Shown here: piece after piece, positions 33,345 through 44,975 of the stretch
How positions within the stretch are numbered: the first letter of the stretch is position 1
Layout of the letters: each line of letters begins with the position of its first letter
Source: Gnetum montanum
Lineage: Eukaryota > Streptophyta > Gnetopsida > Gnetales > Gnetaceae
Direction of reading: 5' to 3'
Assembly (NCBI GenBank): GCA_015680685.1
Contig: MNCI01034636.1
Span: 477,617 to 541,616, forward strand
Length of the DNA: 64,000 nucleotides
Made by a program: the position numbers and the translations under genes
Notes under the pieces: model-generated
Seen by the model: the letters and a program-made list of their open reading frames with translations, nothing else
Databases searched by the model: none
What the model was told of the DNA's origin: nothing

Positions 33345-33980
33345 TATCCGCGAGTGCCACTTTCCCAAGGAGGCCAACAGCAAAATTTATGTGGATGTGC
33401 CTCCCGAAATCTTGAAAGCTCTTCCCACGGAGCCTGAACAAGTGCTGCACATAGCCAACCAAATCACTTGCTTAGCATTTGCAAGCAGCCTCGCCAAACT
33501 CGAAATGGAAGTCCGCGAGCTTAAGTCGACTATATCCGAAAAAGATGAAATCATACAATCTCTTGGATAAAGAATCTTTGTTTTGCAGCAAAATTTGGCC
33601 GATGCATCGGAGCCGTTATCGTTGTCCCTGGAACAGCAAGCAAAGCTTTCTCAAGAAAATGGCTCTTTAATGCTTGTGGTAAAGAAGCTTAACAAGGATG
33701 TCACAAAGTGTCGCAGCAGTTGCAGGAGTTGGCACTGGGAGTGGAGAAGAGCATGTGTTCATTTCTGCGGGTTATGCACAGGGAAGAGGAAGAACCAGAA
33801 ATCGGAACCCCATGCGAAGAAGTTTCAGCAGGGGCATCAACGATGTGGCAGCGGCGGAGTCTCACACAGCGGACGCGGATGCAGATGCAGATGTAGAATT
33901 TTTATCAAACCAGCTCTAACTGCAGTGCTGCCAGTCGTTGCTCCATTACACGTGAAGTTGCATGAGCAACGTTATTAGGA
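33345..33980 (+). pseudogene. At4g15545-like coiled-coil protein, pseudogene copy 1
   Basis: Plus-strand coding remains 'FPKEANSKIYVDVPPEILKA', 'EPEQVLHIANQITCLAFASS', 'LAKLEMEVRELKSTISEKDE', then a TAA at 33568-33570, then 'FVLQQNLADASEPLSLSLEQ', 'LSQENGSLMLVVKKLNKDVT'. This is the N-terminal coiled-coil part of the plant family typified by Arabidopsis At4g15545. No ATG precedes the start in frame. After 'NKDVTK' (about 33709) the sequence departs from copy 2 and enters unrelated but open sequence to 33978. It lacks the C-terminal part of the family. Likely a processed or duplicated fragment. Confidence 0.65.
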
Positions 33981-35339
33981 TAGCATAGACACCGACTTTA
34001 TTCAAAGGAATATTAGTGCATGTTGATGGCTTTACATTATTAAGCTTTATTGGAATAGGAGGCCCTCCCTCAATAGACAATATCAAACTATAGCATATGC
34101 CGATGCTGAACGTTACCATGTGTTGCGCCGTGGCATAAGATTTGTGGTTATTTTTTCAAGAAAATTTCATGGAGTAATTTATGTTCATTTCAAAATATAA
34201 TAAAAAAGGATGGTTGTAACTAGGACACTTGGCAATTATTGTTATAAATCTATGGTGGTTATAACTAATTATCACTAATTCATATGGTGGTTATAATCAA
34301 CCTTATACAAACAAGGTCTCATTTTTTTTCCTTAATCCAGTTCCAAGTATTGGCACAAAACATTGATTTTATAGAGCTTCTTCTTCCTGAGTTGCAAGGC
34401 CTACATACAATTTTAACCAAATGCGAGGGTGTTACATATTTTTATTTTTATATATTAATCTTTCCTTTAATCACATCAGTTTGGCCTTTCCTTCACACCT
34501 AACATTATTGCCTAAGCAACCTTGCTAATTGTGAACAATCCTGAGTAGAATAATCCTCAACATTATCTTTATAGCTTGGAGGCTGGAACATTTTCAAAAT
34601 GCTAAAATATTACCAAACATTTGCTAGGCTTTTGCAGAATCATCTTGTACAAGGAACAAAATGGCCTGCACATCCCACCAATTTGATGATGCAGATGTAA
34701 GTTTTAGTGTGGAGTTCCATAACGTTTACACAAGAGAACTACAAATTTTACAACCTTTGGCTTATTATTAAGCTTTCATAAATTCCATAATTTATATATT
34801 TGGTTTTCTGTCTTGAAATTATGGAGACTTAAGCCAGAATTATGACACCTTGGAAGCACTTTCCATTCATCTTCCTTTCCACAACATTCATGATTTAATC
34901 ATGCTTCATATTATTTTCCCTTTTAAAATAAGTAATCTAACTCTCTATATGCTAGGTTATCTTCCAATCATTAGTAAAAATTAAATTGCCCAATTTAATC
35001 TTCATCATCATCTTGAAAGAAAATTGCTCCACCAAATGGTATCAAAGTGAGAACATTTCTCATCCCTCTCTTTGCACATCAACTGAGAAAATAATTTTAT
35101 TGGAAACATTTTTACATAAAAAAAATAGAAATCTTTTTTGAGGAAAACTTCTATCAAACTTAAGGTTTGATGGAATAAAAACCTCACTCCTAATAAAACT
35201 TAGAAAATTGTACAAAAAATTTTTTATACAAACTATTCTATGGGTGGGAAGAAAATAGTTAAAGTAACTATTTTAGGGATTTTTATAATATGAGTCCTCT
35301 CATATGTAATTTTAGTAGTGATGAATGCTCTTTTTTCCT
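33981..35339. other. Intergenic, nothing recognised
   Basis: AT-rich DNA. A repeated phrase 'atggtggttataa' occurs near 34251 and 34284. No gene on either strand. Confidence 0.5.
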
Positions 35340-35755
35340 TTTTATTGCCTAGTTGAAGCCTCAACTTGTTTTTCACCCTTATCTTTAACAACTATCTTTG
35401 TCTCTTTCTCATCCAACTCTTTGGACGCTAATTTTTGAGGTTCTTCCCAACTAGTTGCTTCTGTGTCTTGAGACATGAAAGCCTCTCCCTAAGAATCATC
35501 TTGATTGAACTCTCCTTAGTATTCAACTTTAGTTGTGCATTAATGAAAGCTACCCCAAACATTGGAATCTATTGAGCAACTACTAGCAGAAAAACTAAAC
35601 TCATCTGAAAACCAAAATAAAAAAGGGCTTTGACTAGATGCTCCATGGGCAATTGCCTTACAATAGGTTCTCATGACATGATCTAGGCAGCATCCTGTAA
35701 CATATGGGATAAAAGGCCTTCTTGTTGCCATCTCTCCAAGAACTATCTTTCTATC
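35340..35755 (-). pseudogene. Unrecognised minus-strand coding-like segment
   Basis: Reading down from 35755: 'KIVLGEMATRRPFIPYVTGC', 'CLDHVMRTYCKAIAHGASSQ', then stops, then 'MSQDTEATSWEEPQKLASKE', 'LDEKETKIVVKDKGEKQVEA'. Amino-acid use looks protein-like, with a Lys/Glu-rich end. I do not recognise the family. The segment abuts the E2 LTR at 35756, so E2 inserted here. Confidence 0.3.
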
Positions 35756-36592
35756 TGTTGAGCAGCAAGGTACCCCTATGCCCAACCATACGAATCACAA
35801 GTGTTCATGTGCAATCTAGTTGAATTCCTTAGACTGTAATTACTAAGTACATTAGAACTAAACGATGTGTGTGTATTGTTCGTTCATTGTCTTCCCAATC
35901 CCACTTGTGGAATGCAATTGTATGGTTAAGTGTGACTAAGGCATATGATTTTTATTGTTTTGTGTTTTTATGGAATTACTCACCTAGAACAAGAATAAAA
36001 GTAAGAGTGATTTAAAAAATGTGATTAATTGCTAAGGAAACTAAAGTCTAATTTAGCCTAAGTAACTGTTCCCACTTCCCAAACACATCTTGAACTTCGT
36101 GCAAACACTGCTGGGCTATCAAACACTAATCATTTCTGAGCTACCAAGTGTCACACGTATGCTCAAAGAGGTTGTGCTTGTGTAATTTAACAATTTTCTT
36201 AATTGATCAAAATGAATTGCTGCACTAATAACATGAATGTAAAGTGCATAAAATAAAATAAAATATAAATGCATAAGAAAACAAATCTCAAGTGCTGCAA
36301 GGATAAATCAAAGAGCTCGCCTTTATTGCCAACACAATGGTGTGCTTAGGTATATCAATGCTTGAATAAAGATCTGTTTACACTTAGACCTCCTGCTACG
36401 GGCACTTGGAAAATATTTTAACTTTCAAATAGACAGACTGCAAGAGTTTCACTACTTGACTGCTAAAAACATGCTCCCAATTGTGCACTTGGCACTGTAT
36501 TTATAGACCCGAAAGTAACCACTTTAATAATTAGAATAGTCACTCTAATAATTAGAGTAACTGCTTTAATAATTAGAGTAACCACTTCATCA
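35756..36592 (-). repeat. E2 left (3') LTR
   Basis: 837 bp, matching 44976-45845 end to end. Minus-strand TATA box TATAAATA at 36498-36505 and AATAAA at 36322-36327 divide U3/R/U5 in the expected order. U3 carries short tandem 'taataattagagtaac' repeats at about 36516-36592. Confidence 0.9.
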
Positions 36593-36605
36593 TACCCCCA
36601 CGACT
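36593..36605 (-). promoter_or_regulatory. E2 polypurine tract (short)
   Basis: Minus strand reads cagtcgtgggggta immediately before the 3' LTR. The G-run is in the place where plus-strand priming occurs. The same 'catgggggt' is found next to the E1 left LTR. Confidence 0.5.
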
Positions 36606-38601
36606 GAATGAAAACTTATCCTCGAGTACAAAAGAAGAAGAAGAAGTTCTTTACAAAATATATTAGGGGGGTGTGGACTTATTTGACTTACATGCAGAGT
36701 GACACAGAGAAAATAGACAAATACAAAAGTGCCTAAGCATACAATATTGCAATTATGTACAAAATTGGTGTTCATGAAAACTAGGAAAGAACACCAACAG
36801 ATCCAAAGGACATCCAACCCCTCTTAGCAACATAAGAATGAGGGAGAGGTAGAAGAGATCCAGCGATCATGAACAATCTCCTGTGAGTGATATGGTTGCA
36901 TCTTCCTTGGTGATAATAGTCTTGCTTCTAGTCCACACTTTCCACTGCAATCACAACAAAACTAAGGATTAGTATATATAGTACATAAATAATGGCTGAA
37001 TACCTTATCTCGTCAGTGATTTTATCTAACCAAGTTGTGACTGTGATAGATTGATTACTTGATACTGTTAGTGGAAAGATTGATGAATGGGTTAAATAAG
37101 AGAAGCAATCCATACAATTTAGAAAAAGCTTGATACAAGGAGTAGTTGAAAGAGAGTATTCACAACAATAAAAAGGAATTCATTACAAACAGTTGTGAAG
37201 GTGCATACAATTTGGATGACATGGATGGGGTAAATAAAAAGAATTTGATTATAATAATGTCTAAGGATAAAGAACTTAACTTAACCAAACCAAAAGATAT
37301 GCAAGTGGGTTCTCCCCAAAGTAGGCACAAGCCTTTTAAGCCCTTACATTACTTCAAACCAAGGGGTCTATGGGCTCCATGGATGATTAATGATTACGAA
37401 AAGTTAAGTGCAAAAACCTGAAAGTAATTGACTGAGAAACCTGACACATCAAACTAGAACACCAAATCAAAACATAAAACCGATAGTGAGGTGAGATATG
37501 GAAAGCATAGATGGATGATAGAGAAAGTGGAATGGAGTTCCTAATTATGGTCACATACAGCCTCTTATGAAGTTTGTGATTAATTGACTTGGTAGGATCC
37601 TTTCTTAGTCCAAATCAAAACCAACCACTTTCAGTGACTTCGCATCGACATTCTAAGGCAACTCCATCCCTTGAAATACAAGAATGTTTCCACAAAACAA
37701 CCACCATTCCAAATGGTAGAGAAGATAGGAAGTGAGAATGGGCCTTAGTTAGAGGAGATAAGACAAGTCTCATAACTAGTGCTTGTAGCCCTTTTATTTG
37801 GTCTAAGGGGTGTGCTTTGAATTCTATGTTTTTTTAAAATGGGAACCACACCATGTAAAGACCCATGTGATTTTCACATTTATTTTGTCTAAGGGATGTG
37901 CTTTGAATCCTCATATTTTTTTTTGTGATGAGGACCACACCATGCAAGGACTTATTTGACTTCCTATTGTGAAATGACGTGGAATGGTGAGAAGCTTACG
38001 AGAACACTCTTGCACATAGGAAAATAGAAAAGCACAAAGAACACCACATCCATTTGAAGCCACACCCTATCTAAACCTTTGATTCCTTCCCAATTCCAGA
38101 AACTACACAAGTCACCAATTTATTAAAGTTGCATTAATGAAAAAGAGACTGCATGCTTCCAAAATAAGAAAAACCATAGAGTAAGTGGATGGGTGGATGA
38201 TGTGAACTCACTACCTATGACATGAAAAGAAACCATGTCCTAGTCATCAGTAATGACCATCAAAGTTAGAAACGAAACATCAACAATCAAATTACAAATG
38301 AAACATACCACCATCGAGTAATGCATTACCATTGTACCTTTCACCTTATTAGCAGAAAACGTAAAGAAACACACCAAACATAAGCAAATATAACCATAAA
38401 AGAAAGTAAAAGAGTAGACAATAGATATTGAATTATATTAATGATGGTGTAAAACAAAAACTAAGAAAAGTCTAATAACCTTAAAAATACAAATATGTAA
38501 AACAAAAAAAAATGTAAAACAAAGAAGATGAAAACAAAAAGTTGTAAAACCAAAAATGTGTAAAACAAAAAAAATCAAAAAATAAGGAGCCACATAAAGT
38601 A
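36606..38601 (-). other. E2 3' non-coding region
   Basis: About 2 kb between the pol stop codon and the 3' LTR, the position where Athila-type elements carry an env-like ORF. I see no open frame or membrane segment worth calling. Shared in patches with E1. An internal tandem duplication of about 86 bp ('gtctaagggg/atgtgctttgaat') starts at 37801 and 37887. A-rich 'tgtaaaacaaaaa' repeats occur at 38440-38580. Confidence 0.6.
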
Positions 38602-39900
38602 TTAGTATGGATGACCATCTCCCCCATGACTAAGTTGGAAGGGAGAGATTTGAAAAATTGAGTGTGGTTGTCCATCTGACGAGGTGTTTGTTGCGTTGGT
38701 TGGCTTGGGCTCATGGAAAAGTTTTACTTGTTGGATGTTAACTAGTTGTTTCTTATTTGGGCTGTTAGGTTTGTAGATGATCATGGCCCTAGATGGAAAA
38801 TTTTCATCTATGATGTAAGGTCCTTCCCACAATGTTTGAAATTTAGCTCATTGGGGTACATGTGCAGGATTCCAATAAAGAACCTTGTTGCCTGATTGAA
38901 ACTTGACTTTTCTTATTTTGAGGTCATGGCATTTCTTGTTGAATGTCTTAAGAATTTCATTGGATGAAAGGGCCATTAACCGATTTTTTTCTAGCAAGTT
39001 AAGACTCATTAATCATTCTTTCTATGCTAGGCTTATATCTAGGTCAAGGTCACAAGCTGTGGAGAGCGTACGGAGCTCAGATTGGATGGGAAAAGTTGTT
39101 AATTTTCCGTACACAAGCTCATAGGGAGAATAACCTATGGAAAGCTTCCATGTGGAGTGATAGGCCCAAAGGGCATCATTTAATTTAGTGCTCCAGCCCC
39201 TTCGGTATTTGCTAATGGTACATGTTAAGGTTTTTGTAATATTAGTGACTTCAGCTTGACCATTGGCTTNGGTTAAGGTTTTTGTAATATTAGTGACTTC
39301 AGCTTGACCATTGGCTTGGGGGTGATATGGTGTTGTGAGTTTATGTTCAACCCCCAAGTGCTACATCTGTTTCTAGAAAGTGGCACCTATAAAATGAGTT
39401 CCATTATCAGAAATTAATGCACAAGGTACACCAAAATTGTTTACGATGTTTTTTTGTACAAGCTAAGCAACAGTGATGGATGTACAGTCGATGAAAGTTG
39501 TTGCTTCTGCCCACTTGGTGCAATAGTCAACTGCGACTATGATATATGCCTTTACATTTGATAGAGGTGTCATGGGATCCATAAAGTCAATGCCCCAAAT
39601 GTTGAATGGTTCGAGAGGTTGTATCCATTATTTTGGTTCCTCCATTTGAGTTGCATTCCACCATCCCATTGGCAATGATCATAAGCATCGATGAATTAAT
39701 GTGCATCCTTGAAGATTGTTGGCCAATAATACCCTACCATGAGGAATTTTATGGTTGTGCACCTCCCAGCATAATGGCCCCCACAAGGACCTTCATGAGC
39801 ATCTTGGAGAATGCACAGTTGATCTGTATCAGGGACACACCAACGTACCAGGCCATCAGGGCAAACCTTGTAAAGGTTTTCATTAATCTCCATGAAATAC
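38602..39900 (-). pseudogene. E2 integrase (broken)
   Basis: Reading down: an HHCC-like zinc region 'DAHEGPCGGHYAGRC' and 'YYWPTIFKDAH' (39830-39690), catalytic core with 'GIDFMDPMTPLSNVKAYI' (about 39600-39545), 'LISDNGTHF' (about 39400) and 'TPYHPQANGQAEVTN' (about 39330-39285), i.e. the D, D and E of DDE integrases. The C-terminal part includes 'LWEGPYIIDENFPSRA' and ends 'SPFQLSHGGDGHPY' at TAA 38602-38604. No chromodomain. An N at 39270 flanked by a duplicated 46-mer falls within the core. Several stops. Confidence 0.8.
39224..39317. repeat. 46-bp exact duplication around a single N
   Basis: 39224-39269 and 39272-39317 are identical and sit either side of N at 39270 (39271 is one extra G). 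This is the pattern of two overlapping contig ends joined without collapsing the overlap, inside the E2 integrase. Confidence 0.9.
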
Positions 39901-41400
39901 TTGACTCGATGAAGAAACTATTGCTTTTTTCTAATGTGCAGATCTTGTGGTAATTTTTTCTTGAGCAGATAAGTGAGGATGGTGTCATACCAATTTGATT
40001 CAGTAGGCATTTGTGCATTAATAGCACTTGCAAGGAGAGATTTATCAGGAAATTGATCAAATAAAAGGCTCTCTTTCTCCTTCTCATCCCATCTTAGTTG
40101 TGATAAGTGATCCACTACCGCATTCTCCACACCTTTATGATCTACCATTGTGAGATCAAATTCTTGCAAAATCACAAGCCACCATATAACACAGGAGCTC
40201 ATTGTTGGTTTGTTCATTAGAAATCTAATGGCGCTGTGATCTGTGTGCACAATCACGTTGTAGCGAAGCACATAATTCCTGAACTTCTCTAAAGTGAACA
40301 CCATTGCCATCAACTCCTTTTTTGTAGTGGTGTAGTTTAGTTGTGAACCTACAATGCTTTGGCTTGCACAATGAATGTAATATGGATGTTTCTGATCATC
40401 CATCTGTGTAAGCACTACCACCAAAGCATAATTTAATGCATCAGTCATCACATGAAATGGTTTGGATCAATCTGGTGCTTGAAGAATGGGAGTTTCAACA
40501 AGCTTTTGTTTTAATTTTTTTAATGCTAATTCACATGTAGGGGTCTAGATGAATGATGCATCCTTCTTTGTCAATTCTACCAACAACTTGGCGATTTTGG
40601 AAAAATTCTCGATGAAGCACCGATAGTAGCCAGTATGACCAAGGAATGATCGAACTTCTTTAACTATTTCAGGTTGGTGGGTTATTCCTTGGATGATCCT
40701 TATTTTTTCAAGGTCCACCTTGATTTCTACTTTTGAAATGCAATGCCTCAAGACTATGCCTTCCTAGACCATAAGATGGCTCTTCTACCAATTGTGCTGG
40801 AGGTTTTTTTCAACACATGTCTTCAATACTTGCTCAAGACGATCCAAGGCTTGCTTGAACATAGTTCCATAGGTAGAAAAATCATCCATGAAAACTTCTA
40901 CCCCACTACTAATCTATTGTTGGAAAATGCTGAGAACTAATCTTTGAAATGTGGCTAGGACATTACATAGACCAAATGAAATCTGTTGGTAAGCAAAAGT
41001 CCCCCAAGAACTTGTGAAAGTTATCTTTGCCTAGTCCTTTGGTGCAATTCAAATTTGGTTATAGCCACTATAACCATCCAGAAAGCTATAATAGTTGTGC
41101 CTCGAAGTGGTTTCCAACACTTGATCAACAAAAGGTAACACAAAATGATCCTTGAAAGCTGTCATGTTGAGTAGCCGAAAATCAATGCACACCCACCATT
41201 TACCTCCTTTCGTTGGCATGAGCATGAGAGGGATGACCCACTCACTATCTGTGACAAGGTAGATGAATCCTGCTTTGAGGAGTTGTTCAATCTCCTTTTT
41301 GACAATCTACTTGGGATTCAAATGCCGCTGTGGTTGTCACTTTGGTTTGATGGCAGGGTCAATGTATATTCGATTGTGGCATATTCTTGGATCTATCCCA
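39901..41400 (-). pseudogene. E2 reverse transcriptase and RNase H (broken)
   Basis: RT begins near 41330 ('IVKKEIEQLLKAGFIYLV', 'GKWWVCIDFRLLNMTAFKDH'). 'DGYSGYNQI' and the YxDD-box equivalent 'EVFMDDFSTYG' (40904-40872) follow, then 'FLGHTGYYRCFIENFSKIAK' in the connection. RNase H is at 40451-40190 with 'MTDALNYALVVVLTQ', 'KKELMAMVFTLEKFRNYVL' and 'VHTDHSAIRFL', giving the D, E and D residues. Polymerase Asp pair is intact but stops interrupt the frame at several places. Confidence 0.85.
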
Positions 41401-41550
41401 GTGAGCTTGGAATATGACTAGGTGAAGGCTATTGACCATTTTTCCACAACTTTTATCAATTTTCTCTTTTTTTCTAGAGCAAGCTTGGCATTAATGATAC
41501 CAACTTTTCATTTTTCAAAAATACATCATTCCAGCCAATAGTGTCTTCAA

Positions 41551-42342
41551 TTAAAGGGGCTCTTGTTTGAAACTATCAAGAATTTCCAGCTCACCCCAAT
41601 TGACATCATCATTTTCTCTTTTGGAGAGCTGGTGGTGAACTTGCTCAAGTTCATCCATACTTGCAACGTATTCATACATTAGGCCCTCAGTTGGTTCCAT
41701 GCATAATGTACTATTTCTCGTATCAGTTGTCAACCATTGGGTGCCCTTTTGTTTTATGGCTACTGCGTATAGACATCTCTGGATCTTAGCTTCTGGTGCA
41801 CATTGCTTGCATGTAGAGATAGATGTTTGCTTTATTGACCATAACTTTTGCACATAATGGCACCCTGAATCGCTGCACACGATACATGGAACTCTCTTCT
41901 TCTTGATATTTCTAAACTCATTTTCTTTTGATATCTCCAAGAAGAGATCTCTAATGCCCATTTTGATATCAACAATACTTAGCTACGCCCTTTCCATGTT
42001 GATTGGAAAGTCTCCCTTGTAGTTTTCCACTTTAATTATTAGAAAATCATATGGATATGACCACCCATAAATGGTGGTGACGATGTCTTCAACTAGTCCT
42101 AATGGAACAGTGATGGACTAGTCTGCCAGTTATAGCTAGATGTTGATCTTCTTCAAAGGAGGAAGGTTCCACATTGTGTACATCTCATGCGAGATCATAT
42201 TAACACCAAAACCAGAATCTAGAAGAGCTTTGCAAGGCTCATTCCCAGCAATTTGCAAGTAAACTAGGGGACTCCCAAGATCAACTAATTTTCTGGGTAG
42301 GTTATTAGCTCTAATCCAATAAAATACAACATGTGTTAGCAT
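41551..42342 (-). pseudogene. E2 protease region (broken)
   Basis: Aspartic protease 'PCKALLDSGFGVNMISHEMY' at about 42250-42195, with the D-S-G motif kept. It is followed by 'MGIRDLFLEISKENEFRN' and 'PCIVCSDSGCHYVQKL' (41961-41850), parallel to 'PCITYSDSEGDD' in E1. The stretch down to 41551 ('GELEILDSFKQEPL') is the last part shared with E1 before E1's deletion. Confidence 0.75.
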
Positions 42343-44813
42343 TATAGTATGGATTCAAGAGGGATTTTGGTTTGAAGGGGACTTAGATAAGGAAGAAATA
42401 GAGAAAGGTGGAGGAGTAGGGTTATTAAGCACTGATGTATTCAAGGGCTTTGGTGGACTACAAGGTCGGAAGAAGGATCTTTTCTTTGTTCATGGTTTTG
42501 ACTTGTTGGATGGGTTAATCAATTGCAGGTTAACTACCCTCGTAGCGTTTCTTTGCTATGGTTGTATAGGTAATTCACCCTACATGGATGGAGTAGGTGG
42601 TAGTTGTGTAGGAGGTGGAGGAGTAGGTGCATGGATAGGAGGTACATGAGGGTAGTAGGTGGTATCCCTGCTTGGATAGGGTGATTGATATGTTTTAGAA
42701 GGGTAGTGGTGAGACTGGTAAGCAACAATATGACCAGAGGAGTCCCTTGGAGATGAAGGTTGTTGAACCTAATAACTGTAGGGATCTAGTTGCTGATAAG
42801 GGTATTGCTGTCTTGGAGGTGGAAATGCCCACGATTGTCGTTGTTGTTGTCGTAAGATTGCAGAGGAGTTCCACTTGGATAGTATTGCTATGGTTGGTAG
42901 AACTATTGAGGCTTGCCTTGTGGATAAGGTAATCTTTTGGGTATTTGCCTTTGTGTAAGTCATGGATGTAAGGCATACACCTTAGATTTCTATAAGTGTG
43001 ATACAAACTGGGCAACATCCCTTAGGATGTTCATACTAGCAAACATCACACCCATCATCATCATATGAATCACTATCCACAACCATCTTACCTTTACCTT
43101 TAGATATGACATGTTCAGCCTCCTTACGCCTCCAACGCTCATGATCACCACTTTGCTCCTTGGACTCTTTAGCAATTTTTAAAATAGCTTGAAACTTATT
43201 GTCCATGGAGTCCCATAATTGATCAACCTTAGCCATAATTTTTTATTGCAATTTTTGGAATGGAAAGCTTTGCTAATTCACCACCTCATCTCTAGAAAAT
43301 TCATCCTTATTGTCACAAAATCTAACCCTCTTTTTCTGAATAGAAGGATCTTTGCTGTATTCTTCTGCACTTTTATGTTTTCTAAGCTCTTCCTCTTCTT
43401 TGGCTACTTGCTCAATTAATCTTTGAATCCGATGGGTCCTCAACTCTATCAATCTCCCTTGCACATAGACACCAATGGTTTTTCTAGTATTAAACCACAA
43501 CTTGTCCACGATATGGCAAAGCTAATCAAGCTGAGAGTACCCATGGTTGGGACACTTGTGCAACAAAGAGTAGTATCGGCTAATAGTAGCATCCAAGGGC
43601 TCATGATTTCCTTGTTTCCACCGTTGAATTTTTTTTCTTAAATTAGATACTCAGGAGTCTGTTTGATATTTTTCATTGAATAATTCCAACATCATACTCC
43701 ACTGCTTGATTGATTTTGGTTCCAAGGATTGATACCAACTTTCTACTTCCTTTATGAGTGTCCTTGGAAATAATTTTAGCTTTTGCCATTCATTTTCAAT
43801 ATTTTGCAAGGCACATGCATTTTGAAAATCCTAGAGATTATTTTGTGAATCAGCATCATATCCTCCCTCGAATCAAGGAATATTGTTCATATCAAGCCTC
43901 TTTATTCTACTATCCTTCACATGCCTTGTTGGAATCCTCACAGCCTCTACAATATTCAACATGCCCCAAGTAGCAAGTAGAGGTTCATCAAGGTCATGAT
44001 GGTGGTGCCTACAATGCTCCCTATTAGCCCTTCTTTCTTGATGATGGGCCTCTCTGGATTGTCCACGTCTTTGGTCATGACTATCCTGATGGTCCCTTTT
44101 ATTTTCTGGTCCCGTTGGTCACCTCCATCATGGTTATTTGGTCTGTGGCCACAATCTAAACTAGATGAAGAAGAAGATGATGATGAAGGAGGAGAAGAAA
44201 GGAAACTTGCTTTGTGCTTATGCCTATCACCCTTCCTTCAATGCTTGCAACCACGGTCATGATCATGATCTCCTTTATCCTCCTTTTCTTGACTTGCCTC
44301 TCTAGATCCATTTTTTTCATTGGACTCATTTTGACTAGAACCTAGATTGTGAACTATGGATTGTACATTATGGTTAAGGGCTCCTTGAAAAAAATCAAAG
44401 AGAGGAGAATCACTAAAGAAGTGGTCACCTTCATCAATTGGGCCAAGTAGAGGTGGAAAGATGTTTGACTTCTTGTCCTTCATAAGCTCGTGCTGATGCT
44501 CCAGCTAATGATCCCTTAATCTTTGTGCTTCAGTGGGATGATAATCCCTTGAGTCAGGATCTTGCATCTCATATTCTCCATGGAGATGTTAAAGCCTATG
44601 TCATGCCAACATTAATTGGAGCATTGCTGGAACAGATCGGTCAGGTGGCAACACAATGTTGCCTTCCATGTTGCACCACTGCATCAGTTCATCTTAATGT
44701 AAGATGAAGGTAAAGTCTAGTACATACTCATCAAGATGAGCATATACCACCCGGTATTGTTGAGGTACTTGAACTACCCTGGGTGGAGATGGGCTCCTAT
44801 GAGAAGAAGACAT
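42343..44813 (-). pseudogene. E2 gag (broken)
   Basis: Starts at ATG 44813-44811 ('MSSSHRSPSPPR') just inside the leader. It includes an Asp/His/Arg-rich segment (44290-44000), the capsid-like core (about 43800-43500: 'GNHEPLDATISRYYSLLHKC'), 'ELRTHRIQRLIEQVAKEEEE', and 'DSDSYDDDGCDVC' near 43060. A Pro/Gln/Ser/Tyr-rich linker covers 43000-42400 before protease. E1 matches throughout. No ordinary CCHC knuckle is seen. A Cys-rich 'EHPKGCCPVC' takes that position. Multiple stops. Confidence 0.75.
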
Positions 44814-44956
44814 TTTGTGTTAATAAACAGTGTGTAGTTTAAAATTTAATTTAATGATAATAATGATAATTTTTTTTCGTAGGATTTGACACTTAGGGTT
44901 CAAACAACGAGGTTACTAGATTTCATTAGGCTTAGATAGCACACAAAGAACTACAG

Positions 44957-44974
44957 TCCTTGGAAATGGTGCCA
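44957..44974 (-). promoter_or_regulatory. E2 primer binding site, tRNA-Asp-like
   Basis: Minus strand TGGCACCATTTCCAAGGA, one base from the LTR. It matches the tRNA-Asp-type site (TGGCGCCGTTGCCGGGGA) used by Athila/Tat elements at most positions. The differences are mainly G to A, as expected from decay of methylated CG/CHG sites. Confidence 0.65.
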
Positions 44975-44975
44975 A

